From assembly GCF_003096195.1 (NCBI RefSeq), contig NZ_CP023004.1, forward strand, positions 910,501 to 974,500: a stretch of DNA of 64,000 nt. Direction: 5' to 3'. Shown here piece after piece: positions 43,719 to 52,508 of the stretch. Both the position numbers and the translations under genes were made by a program. The first letter of the stretch is position 1; the number at the start of each line of letters is the position of its first letter. This DNA is from Ereboglobus luteus (GTDB lineage Bacteria > Verrucomicrobiota > Verrucomicrobiia > Opitutales > Opitutaceae). Under the pieces are notes generated by a model. The model ran no database searches. It was not told the origin of the DNA and worked only from the letters and a program-made list of their open reading frames with translations.

Positions 43719-44687
43719 ATGAAACAATCGTCGCGCAACGCACAGACGCCTCCCGCCTCGCTGCCGGTGACCTCGCAACTGGCGACGCTGCGCGACTGGC
43801 TCGCGTTTGCGGAGGACGCGTATGCGCGCGCGGGGCTGGCGCTCGGGCAGATCGCAACCAACGCGCACGACGAGGCGCTGTATCTTTTGCTGCGCACACT
43901 CGACTGGCCGCTCGACAGCGATGCCTCGGTTTTGGACAAACGCATCGCGCCCGCGCAACGAACCGCCTTGCGCGCGATGCTCCGGCGGCGGGTGATCGAG
44001 CGCGTGCCGGCGGCGTATATCACGCGCGAGGCGTTCCTGGGCGGAAACCGTTATTATGTGGATGAGCGCGTGCTGATTCCGCGATCGTATTTTCTGGAAC
44101 TCATCCCCGCGCAGCTGGATTGCTGGCTGCCGCAAAACGGCAAGGGTGCGAGGCGCGTCGTGGATGTGTGCACGGGCTCGGGATGCCTGGCGATTGAGCT
44201 GGCGCATCATTTTCCAAATGCGCGGGTCGATGCGATCGACCTGTCGGCGGACGCGCTCGATGTTGCAAAAATCAACGTGCGCGAACACCGGCTTTCCAGG
44301 CGCGTGAAATTATACCGCAGCGATGTGTTTGACGCGGTGCCCGCGCCAAAATCGCCGGCAGAAAAATACGATGTGATCCTGAGCAATCCGCCCTACGAGC
44401 CGTCGCGCATTTGCGATGACCTGCCGGTGGAGTTTCAAAAGGAGCCTCGCCTCGCGCTCGACGGCGGACGCGACGGGCTCGACATCATTCGCAAGCTGCT
44501 CGCGCAGGCAAGGGACCGGCTCGCGCCGCACGGAATCGTCGTGATCGAAGTGGGCGGCCTGCGCCGCGCGATGGAAGGCGCGTTTGGCGCGCTCGGGCTG
44601 CACTGGCTGCACACCGAAGACGGAAGCGACTGCGTGTGCCTCGTGCAGGCAAAACACCTGCTGACATCGAAGTCGCCCGCAATTTGA
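43719..44687 (+). CDS. prmB: Ribosomal protein/release-factor N5-glutamine methyltransferase (PrmB-like)
   Basis: This 322-residue SAM-dependent methyltransferase has VVDVCTGSGCLAIELA as motif I, the catalytic NPPY followed by EPSRICDDLPVEFQKEPRLALDGGRDGLD, and an N-terminal helical domain ending in ERVPAAYITREAFLGGNRYYVDERVLIPRS. The DLPVEF...EP.LAL.GG.DGLD pattern and the LIPRS segment point to PrmB, which methylates ribosomal protein L3 on glutamine, rather than PrmC for release factors. PrmC remains possible. It probably shares a transcript with the upstream rhomboid-like gene. Confidence 0.85.
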   Translation: MKQSSRNAQTPPASLPVTSQLATLRDWLAFAEDAYARAGLALGQIATNAHDEALYLLLRTLDWPLDSDASVLDKRIAPAQRTALRAMLRRRVIERVPAAYITREAFLGGNRYYVDERVLIPRSYFLELIPAQLDCWLPQNGKGARRVVDVCTGSGCLAIELAHHFPNARVDAIDLSADALDVAKINVREHRLSRRVKLYRSDVFDAVPAPKSPAEKYDVILSNPPYEPSRICDDLPVEFQKEPRLALDGGRDGLDIIRKLLAQARDRLAPHGIVVIEVGGLRRAMEGAFGALGLHWLHTEDGSDCVCLVQAKHLLTSKSPAI

Positions 44688-44699
44688 TGCGTCGAAAAA

Positions 44700-45047
44700 T
44701 CAACCCGGAGGCCAGGCCATCTGGCGCCGGGCGAGCATGTGCATGTGGAAATGCGGAACCGTTTCGCAAGCGTCGGGACCGTTGTTGATGACAAGACGGA
44801 AACCGCGTTCGAGACCGAGTTTTTTGGCAACGACGCCGGCAGTCGTTATGAGATGCCCGAGGAGTTGCTCGTCCGGCGAATCGGGAATGGATTCCGCGGC
44901 GCGCGCGATCACGCGCTTGGGCACGATAAGCAAATGCACGGGAGCCTGCGGCTCGATGTCGTGGAGGACGATGCACTGGTCGTCCTCGTATTCGATTTTC
45001 GACGGAATCTCGCGGTCGATGATGCGCTGGAATAAGGTTTTGCTCAT
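44700..45047 (-). CDS. hinT: HIT-family nucleotide-binding hydrolase (HinT-like)
   Basis: At 115 residues it has normal HinT length. It shows FQRIIDREIPSKIEYEDD at the N-terminus, DIEPQAPVHLLIVPKR in the middle and the histidine triad HFHMHML (H99, H101, H103). HinT hydrolyses purine nucleoside phosphoramidates and AMP-lysine adducts. It ends 12 bp from the convergent prmB stop. Confidence 0.95.
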   Translation of the reverse strand: MSKTLFQRIIDREIPSKIEYEDDQCIVLHDIEPQAPVHLLIVPKRVIARAAESIPDSPDEQLLGHLITTAGVVAKKLGLERGFRLVINNGPDACETVPHFHMHMLARRQMAWPPG

Positions 45048-45213
45048 GGCGGGGAAGTTGGGTTGATGACAAAATCAACGGCGGAATTGTTCAAGCGCCA
45101 ATGGCGGCGATTGCGCGCGAACATTTTCGCAAACACCCCGGAAATTCCTTGCCGCGAAAATCGTGGTGCTTGCCATCGGTGACCGTTGTTGGGACAACTC
45201 CGCACCGAATATC

Positions 45214-45681
45214 ATGTTCGACTTCATCAAAAATCTTTTCCGCCCGAAGCAAAAACAACTCCTGCCCACGCTCACCGATTCGCTTTTCGGCCCCTTGGTT
45301 CATTTTCCCGCCGCCGGACTCTGGGCCGGGCAAATCCAGTTCCCGCCAGTTGAAGGAGAGGTCGAAATTCTAATCGAAGCCGACGACTCCGGACCGGGTG
45401 AAACGCAACGCGCCTTTTTTAACGAACTCGTCTCGCGCTGGCCGGAAGTCCAAAGCGCCATCGGCGAAATCCTTTTCCCTCCGATGAAAAAATGGGCCAA
45501 GCGCGACTACGACGAAAGCAACCCGTGGGGCTACTTCGACCTGCGCGGCATCCGCATCCCCTCGCTCACCGCGGAACCCGCCGAATGGGCGATTTCCTAC
45601 TGGTGCCCGTCGGTGAAACACCACTTCGACGTCCAAATGTCCGGCTGGACGCCCGACGGCCTCGACATCAGCCGCAAGTAA
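45214..45681 (+). CDS. Conserved-type protein of unknown function
   Basis: This protein has 155 residues from the ATG at 45214 (MFDFIKNLFRPKQ). It is soluble with no signal peptide. The sequence has a small mixed alpha/beta look (EGEVEILIEADDSGPG, WGYFDLRGIRIPSL) and ends in a tryptophan-rich half (WAISYWCPSVKHHFDVQMSGW). I do not recognise a family. It stands between hinT and tgt, 36 bp before the latter, with a GCATTCCG repeat in the gap. Confidence 0.7.
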   Translation: MFDFIKNLFRPKQKQLLPTLTDSLFGPLVHFPAAGLWAGQIQFPPVEGEVEILIEADDSGPGETQRAFFNELVSRWPEVQSAIGEILFPPMKKWAKRDYDESNPWGYFDLRGIRIPSLTAEPAEWAISYWCPSVKHHFDVQMSGWTPDGLDISRK

Positions 45682-45717
45682 TTCCGCATTCCGAACTCCG
45701 CATTCCGCATTTTCCCA
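45682..45717. repeat. ATTCCGCATT-type short repeat
   Basis: TTCCGCATTCCG and CCGCATTCCGCATTTTCC lie here. The reverse complement resembles the stretch at 16,878-16,912 beside ilvD. It fills the gap between the unknown gene and tgt. Confidence 0.45.
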
Positions 45718-46854
45718 ATGCCTTCTGTTCCGCATTTCGAACTCCTCAAAACCGATACGGCCACAGCAGCGCGTCGCGCGCGGCTGACAACGCGCCACGG
45801 CGTCGTGCAAACGCCCATCTTCATGCCCGTCGGCACGCAGGGCACAGTGAAAGCCGTCACGCCCGTGCAGCTTCGCGAAATCGGCGCGCAGATTATTCTC
45901 GGCAACACGTATCATCTCAACATCCGCCCCACCAGCGAACTCATCCGCGACATGGGCGGCCTGCATAAATTCATGGGCTGGGACGGCCCCATCCTCACCG
46001 ACAGCGGCGGCTTCCAAGTTTTCTCGCTCGCCAAACTCCGCGACATCCGGCCCGACGGCGTCGCGTTTCAATCGCACCTCGACGGCGCGAAACTTTTCCT
46101 CGGCCCGCGCGAGGTCATGACGATCCAGCAAAACCTCGGCAGCGACATCGCCATGGTTTTGGACGAGTGTCCGCCCTTCCCTTGCGAGCGCGACGTGTGC
46201 GCGCATTCCGTCGCGCGCACCTTCGAGTGGGCGAAACAATGCAAGCAGATCGCCACCGACAACGGTTTCCTCGCCGCCGGCCACCACGTCTTCGCCATCG
46301 CGCAAGGCTCCACCTACGACGACATCCGCCGCGAGGCCGCCGAGGCGCTCGCCTCGCTCGACTTCCCCGGCTACGCCATCGGCGGCGTGAGCGTCGGCGA
46401 GCCCGAGCCGGAAATGCTCCAGCAAGTTTCCGCCTCGGTAAAATACCTCCCCGCGCACAAGCCCCGCTACACGATGGGCCTCGGCACCCCGCCGCAAATG
46501 CTCAAGATGATCGCGATGGGCGTGGACATGTTTGATTGCGTGATGCCCACGCGCGTCGCCCGCAACGGACTCGTCTTCACGCCCGACGGCCCGATCAACC
46601 TGCGCAATGAAAAATACCGCGCCGACCCGCGCCCCATCAGCGACGAAGTGCAAAACTACACGACCAATTTTTCGCGCGCCTACCTGCGCCATCTCACCAC
46701 GTCGAACGAGATGCTGGCCGGCACGCTCCTCTCGATGCACAACTTGCACTTCTTCCTCGACCTCATGGCGCAAGCCCGCGCGCGCATCGAGGCGGGCGAC
46801 TACGCGACATGGCACCGCGCATGGATAACACGCTACGAAGCCGGATCCAAGTAG
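45718..46854 (+). CDS. tgt: tRNA-guanine transglycosylase (Tgt), unusual zinc site
   Basis: Tgt exchanges the wobble guanine of GUN-anticodon tRNAs for a queuine precursor. The 378-residue length is normal. Seen are RHGVVQTPIFMPVGTQGTVKA, LTDSGGFQVFSLA with the catalytic Asp, GYAIGGVSVGEP and MFDCVMPTRVARNG with the nucleophile Asp. The usual zinc site CxCxxC before YSRAYLRHL is absent: the sequence reads DEVQNYTTNFSRAYLRHL, with no cysteine and one residue fewer, while the later SMHNLHF histidine remains. Loss of zinc binding is therefore likely. No other queuosine genes are near. The enzyme could still be active or could be diverging. Confidence 0.92.
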   Translation: MPSVPHFELLKTDTATAARRARLTTRHGVVQTPIFMPVGTQGTVKAVTPVQLREIGAQIILGNTYHLNIRPTSELIRDMGGLHKFMGWDGPILTDSGGFQVFSLAKLRDIRPDGVAFQSHLDGAKLFLGPREVMTIQQNLGSDIAMVLDECPPFPCERDVCAHSVARTFEWAKQCKQIATDNGFLAAGHHVFAIAQGSTYDDIRREAAEALASLDFPGYAIGGVSVGEPEPEMLQQVSASVKYLPAHKPRYTMGLGTPPQMLKMIAMGVDMFDCVMPTRVARNGLVFTPDGPINLRNEKYRADPRPISDEVQNYTTNFSRAYLRHLTTSNEMLAGTLLSMHNLHFFLDLMAQARARIEAGDYATWHRAWITRYEAGSK

Positions 46855-46951
46855 GGGCGCGCCTTGCGCGCGCCCTCGAGTCCGCCCGCTTCATGATTGC
46901 GAGCGCCAATAGTCCTTCGCGCACGAGGGCACGCACGAGGAGTGCCCCTAC
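46851..46951. repeat. Palindromic repeat overlapping the tgt stop codon
   Basis: The arms GTAGGGGC (46851-46858) and GCCCCTAC (46944-46951) flank GCGCGCC-rich inner repeats (GCGCGCCTTGCGCGCGC, CGCGCACGAGGGCACG). The left arm supplies the TAG stop of tgt. The form is that of a dispersed GC-rich palindrome. Confidence 0.55.
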
Positions 46952-46957
46952 GAAAGC

Positions 46958-48106
46958 ATGATTCCCTACGTCCTTTTCTACCTCGGCTACGACGACGACC
47001 GCGGCGGCATCTGCTCGTTTCTCCGCGCGCTCTCGACCGCCGCCGCGCCGCATTTCGAAATGACGCTCGGCGTCAACGAAGCCGCGCAATTCGACCGCCT
47101 CGCGCTTCCTGTTATCGAGTTTCCAATCATCAATGGCGAAACGATTTCCCCTCGCACATTTTTGCGCGCCCGCATCATAGCCCGCGCCGCGCGCGAATGG
47201 CTCCGCGCCGATCCGCGCCGCGTTTTTCACGGATGTTCGCGCACCGGCCTTCTTGTCGCGCTCTGGCTCGCGCACTGGGGCGAGCGCCGTGTCGCCGCCA
47301 CCGTGCATCATTACGGACGCCATCGTTGGTTTTACCGTCGTGCCGCGCGCACACTCACCCCCGGCAAACGCCTGTTTTTTCTGAGCCCGGAAATGTCCCG
47401 TTACTACGGCCTGCCGCCGCAAAGCTGGGACGACTGCCTGCCGCCATGCATTGTCCCGGGAACGCGGGCATCTTGCCCGCAAAACGAACCGCCCAAATTA
47501 TTCGAAAATACAAAGCGGGCAGGATTCCCGCGCTCCCGAGGCGAAATCATCCGCGCCGCCGGCATTGGCGCGATTGTGCGCTGGAAGCGCTGGGAATTCG
47601 TGCTCGACGCACTCGCGCAACTGCCCGCGTATATTCGCGCGCAATGGCACTTCACGCACATCGGCGCGAACGACGGCACGGAGGATTCCATCCGCTACGA
47701 ACGCGAACTGCGCGAACGCACGCGCGCGCTCAATCTCGAAACCCGCGTGACGTGGCTCGGCCAGCAACCCTCCTCCGCCCCGCTTCTCCGCGAAACCGAC
47801 GTGCTCCTTGTCCCATCGGACAACGAACCTTTTTCGATCGCCCGAATCGAGGCGTTCGACGCCGATGTCCCCTCGATTTCAGCGGACTCGGGCGGTGCGC
47901 GTGATCTCATCACAACAACGCCCCCGGTAAACGGCTGGTTTTTCCGCACCGGAGACGCCGCGGATCTCGCGCGTGCGCTCGCGCATCTCGCGGAGACAAA
48001 CGCGCTCGCCCAAGCGCGCATCGACCGCGACAGCCTGCGCCGGTTTTCCGCCGACCACTCCGCCCGGCAACACGCGCAAGTGTATGCCGGATTGCTCGAG
48101 TCCTGA
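46958..48106 (+). CDS. GT4-type glycosyltransferase with repeat-derived insertion
   Basis: This is a 382-residue GT-B glycosyltransferase. The N-terminal half has YDDDRGGICSFLRAL. The C-terminal half has IVRWKRWEFVLDALAQLP, HIGANDGTE and DNEPFSIARIEAFDADVPSI with the EX7E donor motif. Residues about 167-194 are encoded by a palindromic element (47,458-47,537) inserted in frame just before the second Rossmann domain, in an interdomain loop. Donor and acceptor are unknown. It lies after tgt with no obvious sugar cluster around it. Confidence 0.8.
   Translation: MIPYVLFYLGYDDDRGGICSFLRALSTAAAPHFEMTLGVNEAAQFDRLALPVIEFPIINGETISPRTFLRARIIARAAREWLRADPRRVFHGCSRTGLLVALWLAHWGERRVAATVHHYGRHRWFYRRAARTLTPGKRLFFLSPEMSRYYGLPPQSWDDCLPPCIVPGTRASCPQNEPPKLFENTKRAGFPRSRGEIIRAAGIGAIVRWKRWEFVLDALAQLPAYIRAQWHFTHIGANDGTEDSIRYERELRERTRALNLETRVTWLGQQPSSAPLLRETDVLLVPSDNEPFSIARIEAFDADVPSISADSGGARDLITTTPPVNGWFFRTGDAADLARALAHLAETNALAQARIDRDSLRRFSADHSARQHAQVYAGLLES
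47458..47537. repeat. 80-bp palindromic element inside a coding sequence
   Basis: The left arm (47458-47480) contains GCGGGCATCTTGCCCGC and the right arm (47515-47537) GCGGGCAGGATTCCCGC. The two 23-bp arms pair with three mismatches around a 34-bp loop. The type is the GCGGGCAT/ATGCCCGC palindrome seen scattered between genes in such genomes. Here it adds about 27 codons in frame. Confidence 0.8.
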
Positions 48107-48179
48107 ACGTCGCACCAAGCTTTGGTGTTGCCGCCCGCGTGTGAAAATTGCTTTGTTTTGCCCAGTCTTTCCCCGCCTC

Positions 48180-49730
48180 ATGCCTTCACTCATCGCCAAG
48201 TTGAAAATCCTGATTCTTGCAGTCGTTCTGCTGTTTGCGGGCATTGCAACAAACACAGCGCATGGATCCGGGGAATGGCTTCGTTTGAGCAGCGAGCATT
48301 TTGACCTGCTCAGTTGCGCACCGGAACGCGAATCCAAAATACTGTTGATTAGGCTGGAACAGTTTCGAGCGACCTTTTTCGCATTGTTTCCACAAGCGCG
48401 CACCTATTACAAGCGGCCCTATATTATCGTCTTTGACTCGCCTGAACAGTTCTCCGCCCATCTTCCATTGTATAAAGGCAAGTCTCGCGAGAATGTGGCG
48501 GGGATTTTCATGGAAAGTCCGGTCAGCTCCCGCATCATTTTGCAGAACGCGACGATTTTTGAGGGATTGAGAACAGTTTACCATGAATACGTCCACTCGC
48601 TTGTCGCGGCCATGGGGTTGCGTCCTCCGCTTTATATTAACGAGGGGCTTGCCGAGGTTTTTTCCACTTTCTCATCAAGGAGGGAAACCGTGTCGCTTGG
48701 CACAGCACCCTCGTGGCACCTCCGCGCCCTCAGAGAGTCGAAATGGCTGCCCTTTGAGACCGTTTTCACTGTTGATACCAATAGCCCCTATTACAATGAG
48801 ACAAAACATGCCCGGATGTTTTATGCGCAATCGTGGGTGTTCATGCATTATATAATATGCGGCCAGAACACCGGTCTCATGAAAGCCGACCGACTTGATG
48901 TGTTCACAAACCTCTGTGAAACGCCGGGCGTTTCGACAGCCGACGCGCTTCAACAAGCATTTGGGCTGAACCAAAAAAAATTGAGCCGGACTCTCAAGTC
49001 CTACGCGAGCGGCGGGCGTTATACTGTCGTGAATCGCAAGGTGCCGGTCGGGTCGATTCTAAAACAAATAACATCCAAACCCGCCGATTCGCTTGAGCAT
49101 GAAATGGAGCTGATTACCGTCAAGGGGCGCACCGATAGGGCGCACGACGCCGAGTTTCAACTTCTGCAACTATCCGAGCGCAATCCGAAAAATCCCCGCA
49201 TCTACGAATTGCTCGCCGAAGTCAGGGCCGCCGGAAACAATCCCGCCGCGGCCCACGAATACTGGCGCAAAGCGGTGGAAAATAATTCCACAAATCCGCT
49301 GGCTTATGTGTGGTTTTTGCGCAGTTCCCGCGAGGTCGAAAATTCATCATTGAAACGCATAATGCCCGGGTTCGTGAGCACCGAGCTGAGAAAACTGGTG
49401 GATCGCGCGCTCGAACTCGCGCCGGATTGCATGGAGGCATACGAGTTGCTTGCGATGATCGAATCGCAAAGCCCGGAAATCCGCGTGGAGAAAATAAACA
49501 AGGTTCTCGAAGCGCTCTCATCCATGCGCCACAGGTCCAAGACTTACCACGCGCTCGCCATCATTTACTGGCGCCTGAAAAGATACGCCGACGCCGAGGC
49601 GGTGATCAAGGTAATGTCCGTCGATCCGAGGACGGACTATAAGGCCAAACGCGCCGCGCGTGAAGTGCTTCGCGAAATCGCAAGGGAAACCGGCAAACCG
49701 GTGCCGGCACCCCTGCCTCCCAAAATATAA
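48180..49730 (+). CDS. Exported HExxH metallopeptidase-like protein with TPR-like C-terminus
   Basis: The protein has 516 residues from the ATG at 48180 (MPSLIAKLKILILAVVLLFAG), with a signal peptide ending near THA-HG. Residues about 25-290 resemble DUF1570-type peptidases: HFDLLS, YIIVFDSPEQF, VYHEYVHSLVAAMG with an HExxH zinc site (HEYVH), and YINEGLAEVFSTF with the downstream glutamate. The C-terminal part has helical, TPR-like repeats (NPRIYELLAEVRAAGNNPAAAHEYW). It should work in the periplasm or outer membrane. Its substrate is unknown. The DegP-like protease follows 91 bp later. Confidence 0.75.
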   Translation: MPSLIAKLKILILAVVLLFAGIATNTAHGSGEWLRLSSEHFDLLSCAPERESKILLIRLEQFRATFFALFPQARTYYKRPYIIVFDSPEQFSAHLPLYKGKSRENVAGIFMESPVSSRIILQNATIFEGLRTVYHEYVHSLVAAMGLRPPLYINEGLAEVFSTFSSRRETVSLGTAPSWHLRALRESKWLPFETVFTVDTNSPYYNETKHARMFYAQSWVFMHYIICGQNTGLMKADRLDVFTNLCETPGVSTADALQQAFGLNQKKLSRTLKSYASGGRYTVVNRKVPVGSILKQITSKPADSLEHEMELITVKGRTDRAHDAEFQLLQLSERNPKNPRIYELLAEVRAAGNNPAAAHEYWRKAVENNSTNPLAYVWFLRSSREVENSSLKRIMPGFVSTELRKLVDRALELAPDCMEAYELLAMIESQSPEIRVEKINKVLEALSSMRHRSKTYHALAIIYWRLKRYADAEAVIKVMSVDPRTDYKAKRAAREVLREIARETGKPVPAPLPPKI

Positions 49731-49821
49731 AAGCGGGGCACGCGGCTGTTTCGCGGGGAACAATTCAACACACTTCATTGAAACCTCGCGTGATTTCGCG
49801 CATCTCATATTTTTTCAAAAC

Positions 49822-51201
49822 ATGAAACACGCCATTTCCACGCTCGCCCTTGCTTTCGTTTTTGCCGCGTCGCTTTTTGCCGCTCCTCCGGCCAATCCGC
49901 TGCCGCAGCTCAAAATCGACGACGCGGCGGTCGGCGACGGTAAATCGCCCGCGCTTGCAAGTTACGCCGACGCCGTGGAACCCGCGAAAAAATCCGTCGT
50001 GTCCATCGCCTCGGCGCGCTTTGTGCGGCAGCGGCTGCCGTTCCCGTGGTTCGCGCCGGGGGCGAATCGCGAATACAAGGTCGAGGGCCTCGGCTCGGGC
50101 GTGATCGTGTCCGCCGACGGTTACATCCTGACCAATAATCATGTCGTCGAGGACGCGGACGAGTTGACGGTGATACTGTCCGACGATCGCGAGTTCAAGG
50201 CGCGCGTCATCGGCACCGACCCGAAAACCGACGTGGCCGTCATCAAGATCGACGCAAAAAACCTTCCCCTCGCCACGCTTGCCGACAGCGACAAGTTGCG
50301 CGTCGGCGACATCGTGTTCGCAATCGGCAATCCGCTCGGCATCGGGCAAACCGTGACGATGGGCATCGTCTCCGCCACGGGCCGGCGCGTCGGCATCCTG
50401 GCCGAGGTCGAGGGCTACGAGGACTTCATCCAGACGGACGCCTCGATCAACCAGGGCAACAGCGGCGGCGCGCTCATCGACGCGAAGGGGCGCCTCGTGG
50501 GCATCAACAGCGCGATCATTTCGCCCACGCGCGGCAATGTGGGCATCGGGTTTGCGATTCCGGCAAACCTCGCCCGCAACATCATGAACAATCTCGTGAC
50601 AAGCGGCAAAGTCACGCGCGGTTATTTCGGCGCAAGCGGCGAACCCCTCACGCCCGACCTCGCCGAGGCGCTCGACCTGCCGCGCGACACACGGGGCGTA
50701 ATCCTCAACGACGTGACGCCCGACGGTCCGGCGGACAACGCGGGCCTGCGCCGCTACGACGTGATCACGGCAATCAACAACCGTCCCGTGACAAACGCCG
50801 CCGACCTGCGCACGCACGTCGCGCAACTCCCGCCCGACACCGAGGTGACCGTGAGGATTTTCCGCGACGGCAAGGCTGAAACCGCGATCGTGCGCCTTGG
50901 CAAATCGGGCGACGCGCTCGCCTACAACGAACTGCTGCCCGGCGTGCAGGTCACGCGCCTGACCGCAAGCCAGCGCCGCTCGCTGCGCATCTCAAGCAGC
51001 GTGGACGGCCTGTATGTCGTAAAAGTGGACGGCGACTCGCCCTACAAGGACTGGTTTGCCGAAGGCGCGGTGATTCTGGAAATCAACCGCGCAAGGGCGT
51101 CCAGTGTTGAAACCGCGCGCAACTCGCTCGTGCGCGGACGAAACCTGTTTGTCGTTTATTCAAAGGGCGCGGTGCGCACGATGGTGCTCGTGGTGAAGTG
51201 A
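49822..51201 (+). CDS. DegP/HtrA-family periplasmic serine protease
   Basis: The protein has 459 residues from the ATG at 49822 (MKHAISTLALAFVFAASLFAA, a signal peptide). The trypsin-like domain shows the triad as TNNHVVED (His), DPKTDVAVIKID (Asp) and QGNSGGALID (Ser). A PDZ domain follows from GYFGASGEPL to about residue 360. A second, diverged PDZ-like region (LLPGVQVTRLTASQRRSL) ends the protein. It degrades or refolds damaged envelope proteins. With the giant autotransporter encoded in this window, a DegP-type protease is a natural quality-control partner, but the genes are not linked. Confidence 0.92.
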   Translation: MKHAISTLALAFVFAASLFAAPPANPLPQLKIDDAAVGDGKSPALASYADAVEPAKKSVVSIASARFVRQRLPFPWFAPGANREYKVEGLGSGVIVSADGYILTNNHVVEDADELTVILSDDREFKARVIGTDPKTDVAVIKIDAKNLPLATLADSDKLRVGDIVFAIGNPLGIGQTVTMGIVSATGRRVGILAEVEGYEDFIQTDASINQGNSGGALIDAKGRLVGINSAIISPTRGNVGIGFAIPANLARNIMNNLVTSGKVTRGYFGASGEPLTPDLAEALDLPRDTRGVILNDVTPDGPADNAGLRRYDVITAINNRPVTNAADLRTHVAQLPPDTEVTVRIFRDGKAETAIVRLGKSGDALAYNELLPGVQVTRLTASQRRSLRISSSVDGLYVVKVDGDSPYKDWFAEGAVILEINRARASSVETARNSLVRGRNLFVVYSKGAVRTMVLVVK

Positions 51202-51298
51202 CGGAACCGGCGCGCGCGCGCAAAACCATGCCCGGGCGATGAAAAGCCCGGGCTTGCCGTTTCCCGCGATGCGGATTTTTCTAGGCGCATATTCTTCC

Positions 51299-52393
51299 AT
51301 GAAAGTTCCGTTCCTCGACCTCTCCATTCAACACAAGGCGATTCGCGAAGACGCGCTGGCCGCGCTGGCGGCCACGTATGACGCGACGCGTTTTTGCCTC
51401 GGCAAGGACGTCGAGGATTTTGAAAAAAACTTTTCCGCGACGTTCGGCCATTCGCGCGCCCTCGGCATGAACAGCGGCACGTCGCCGCTTCATGTGGCCG
51501 CGATTTGCGGAGGCTTCGGGCCGGGCGACGAGGTGCTCGTGCCGACATTCACGTTCATCTCGTCCGCGTGGTGCATCAGCTACACGGGCGCGACGCCGAG
51601 GTTTGTCGATATCGAGGAGGGCACGCTCAACATGGATCCGGAAAAGATCGAGGCGGCAATCACCCCGAAAACAAAAGGCATGGTCGTGGTGCATTTGTTC
51701 GGGCAGCCGGCGCGCATGGATGAAATCATGGCGATCGCGCGCAAGCACAACCTGTTCGTGATCGAAGATTGCGCGCAGGCCGTGGGCGCGCGCTACAAGG
51801 GCGCGCCCGTGGGAACGATCGGCGACGCGGGCACGTTTAGTTTTTACCCGACAAAAAATCTCGGCGGCTGCGGCGAGGGCGGCCTGTTTGTGTCGGGGCG
51901 CGACGATGTTTTTGAAAAGGCGCGCATCCTGCGCGTGCATGGTTCGTCGCGGCGCTATCATCACGACATGGTCGGTTTTAACTATCGCATGGACGGGTTT
52001 CAGGGCGCGGTGCTCAATGTGAAACTGCCGCGTCTCGCCGCGTGGAACGCGCGGCGCCAGGCCATCGCGAAACGCTACATGGCCGAAATCAAGCTCGCCG
52101 ATGTGATCATGCCTCAAGTGGTTGATTACGGCGCGAGCGTGTATCACCAGTTCACGATCCGCCATCCGCGCCGCGACGCGCTGCGCGAACATCTCGCGAA
52201 ACGCGAGGTGGGCACGGATTTGATTTACCCGGTGGCGCTGCACCAGCAGGCGTGTTACGCGGGGCTCGGTTACAAGGCGGGCTCGCTGCCCGTGGCGGAA
52301 AAAGCATGCGCGACCTGCGTGAGCCTGCCGATCTTCCCCGAGCTGACCGACGAACAGGTGGGCCACGTCATCGAGTCGGTGAACACATTCTAA
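51299..52393 (+). CDS. DegT/DnrJ/EryC1/StrS-family sugar aminotransferase
   Basis: This 364-residue, PLP-dependent fold type I enzyme starts at the ATG at 51299 (MKVPFLDLSIQHKAIREDAL), the usual family N-terminus; an upstream ATG at 51239 adds 20 untypical residues. Seen are LGMNSGTSPLHVAAIC, VHLFGQPARMDEI, EDCAQAVGARYKG and GTFSFYPTKNLGGCGEGG, where the lysine (about K186) binds PLP. It transfers an amino group to a keto-sugar nucleotide for surface glycans. It is outside the sugar locus, so its product may feed that pathway from a distance (inference). Confidence 0.93.
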   Translation: MKVPFLDLSIQHKAIREDALAALAATYDATRFCLGKDVEDFEKNFSATFGHSRALGMNSGTSPLHVAAICGGFGPGDEVLVPTFTFISSAWCISYTGATPRFVDIEEGTLNMDPEKIEAAITPKTKGMVVVHLFGQPARMDEIMAIARKHNLFVIEDCAQAVGARYKGAPVGTIGDAGTFSFYPTKNLGGCGEGGLFVSGRDDVFEKARILRVHGSSRRYHHDMVGFNYRMDGFQGAVLNVKLPRLAAWNARRQAIAKRYMAEIKLADVIMPQVVDYGASVYHQFTIRHPRRDALREHLAKREVGTDLIYPVALHQQACYAGLGYKAGSLPVAEKACATCVSLPIFPELTDEQVGHVIESVNTF

Positions 52394-52508
52394 CGGACGG
52401 CTTCCCGGCGGGCGGAAAGCCGCCGCGAAGTCACTGGAAAAACGCCCGCACGCAAAAATTGACTTTCGCCCGCACGCGACGTCCGTTTGCGTGTGCACAC
52501 CCAAAACC

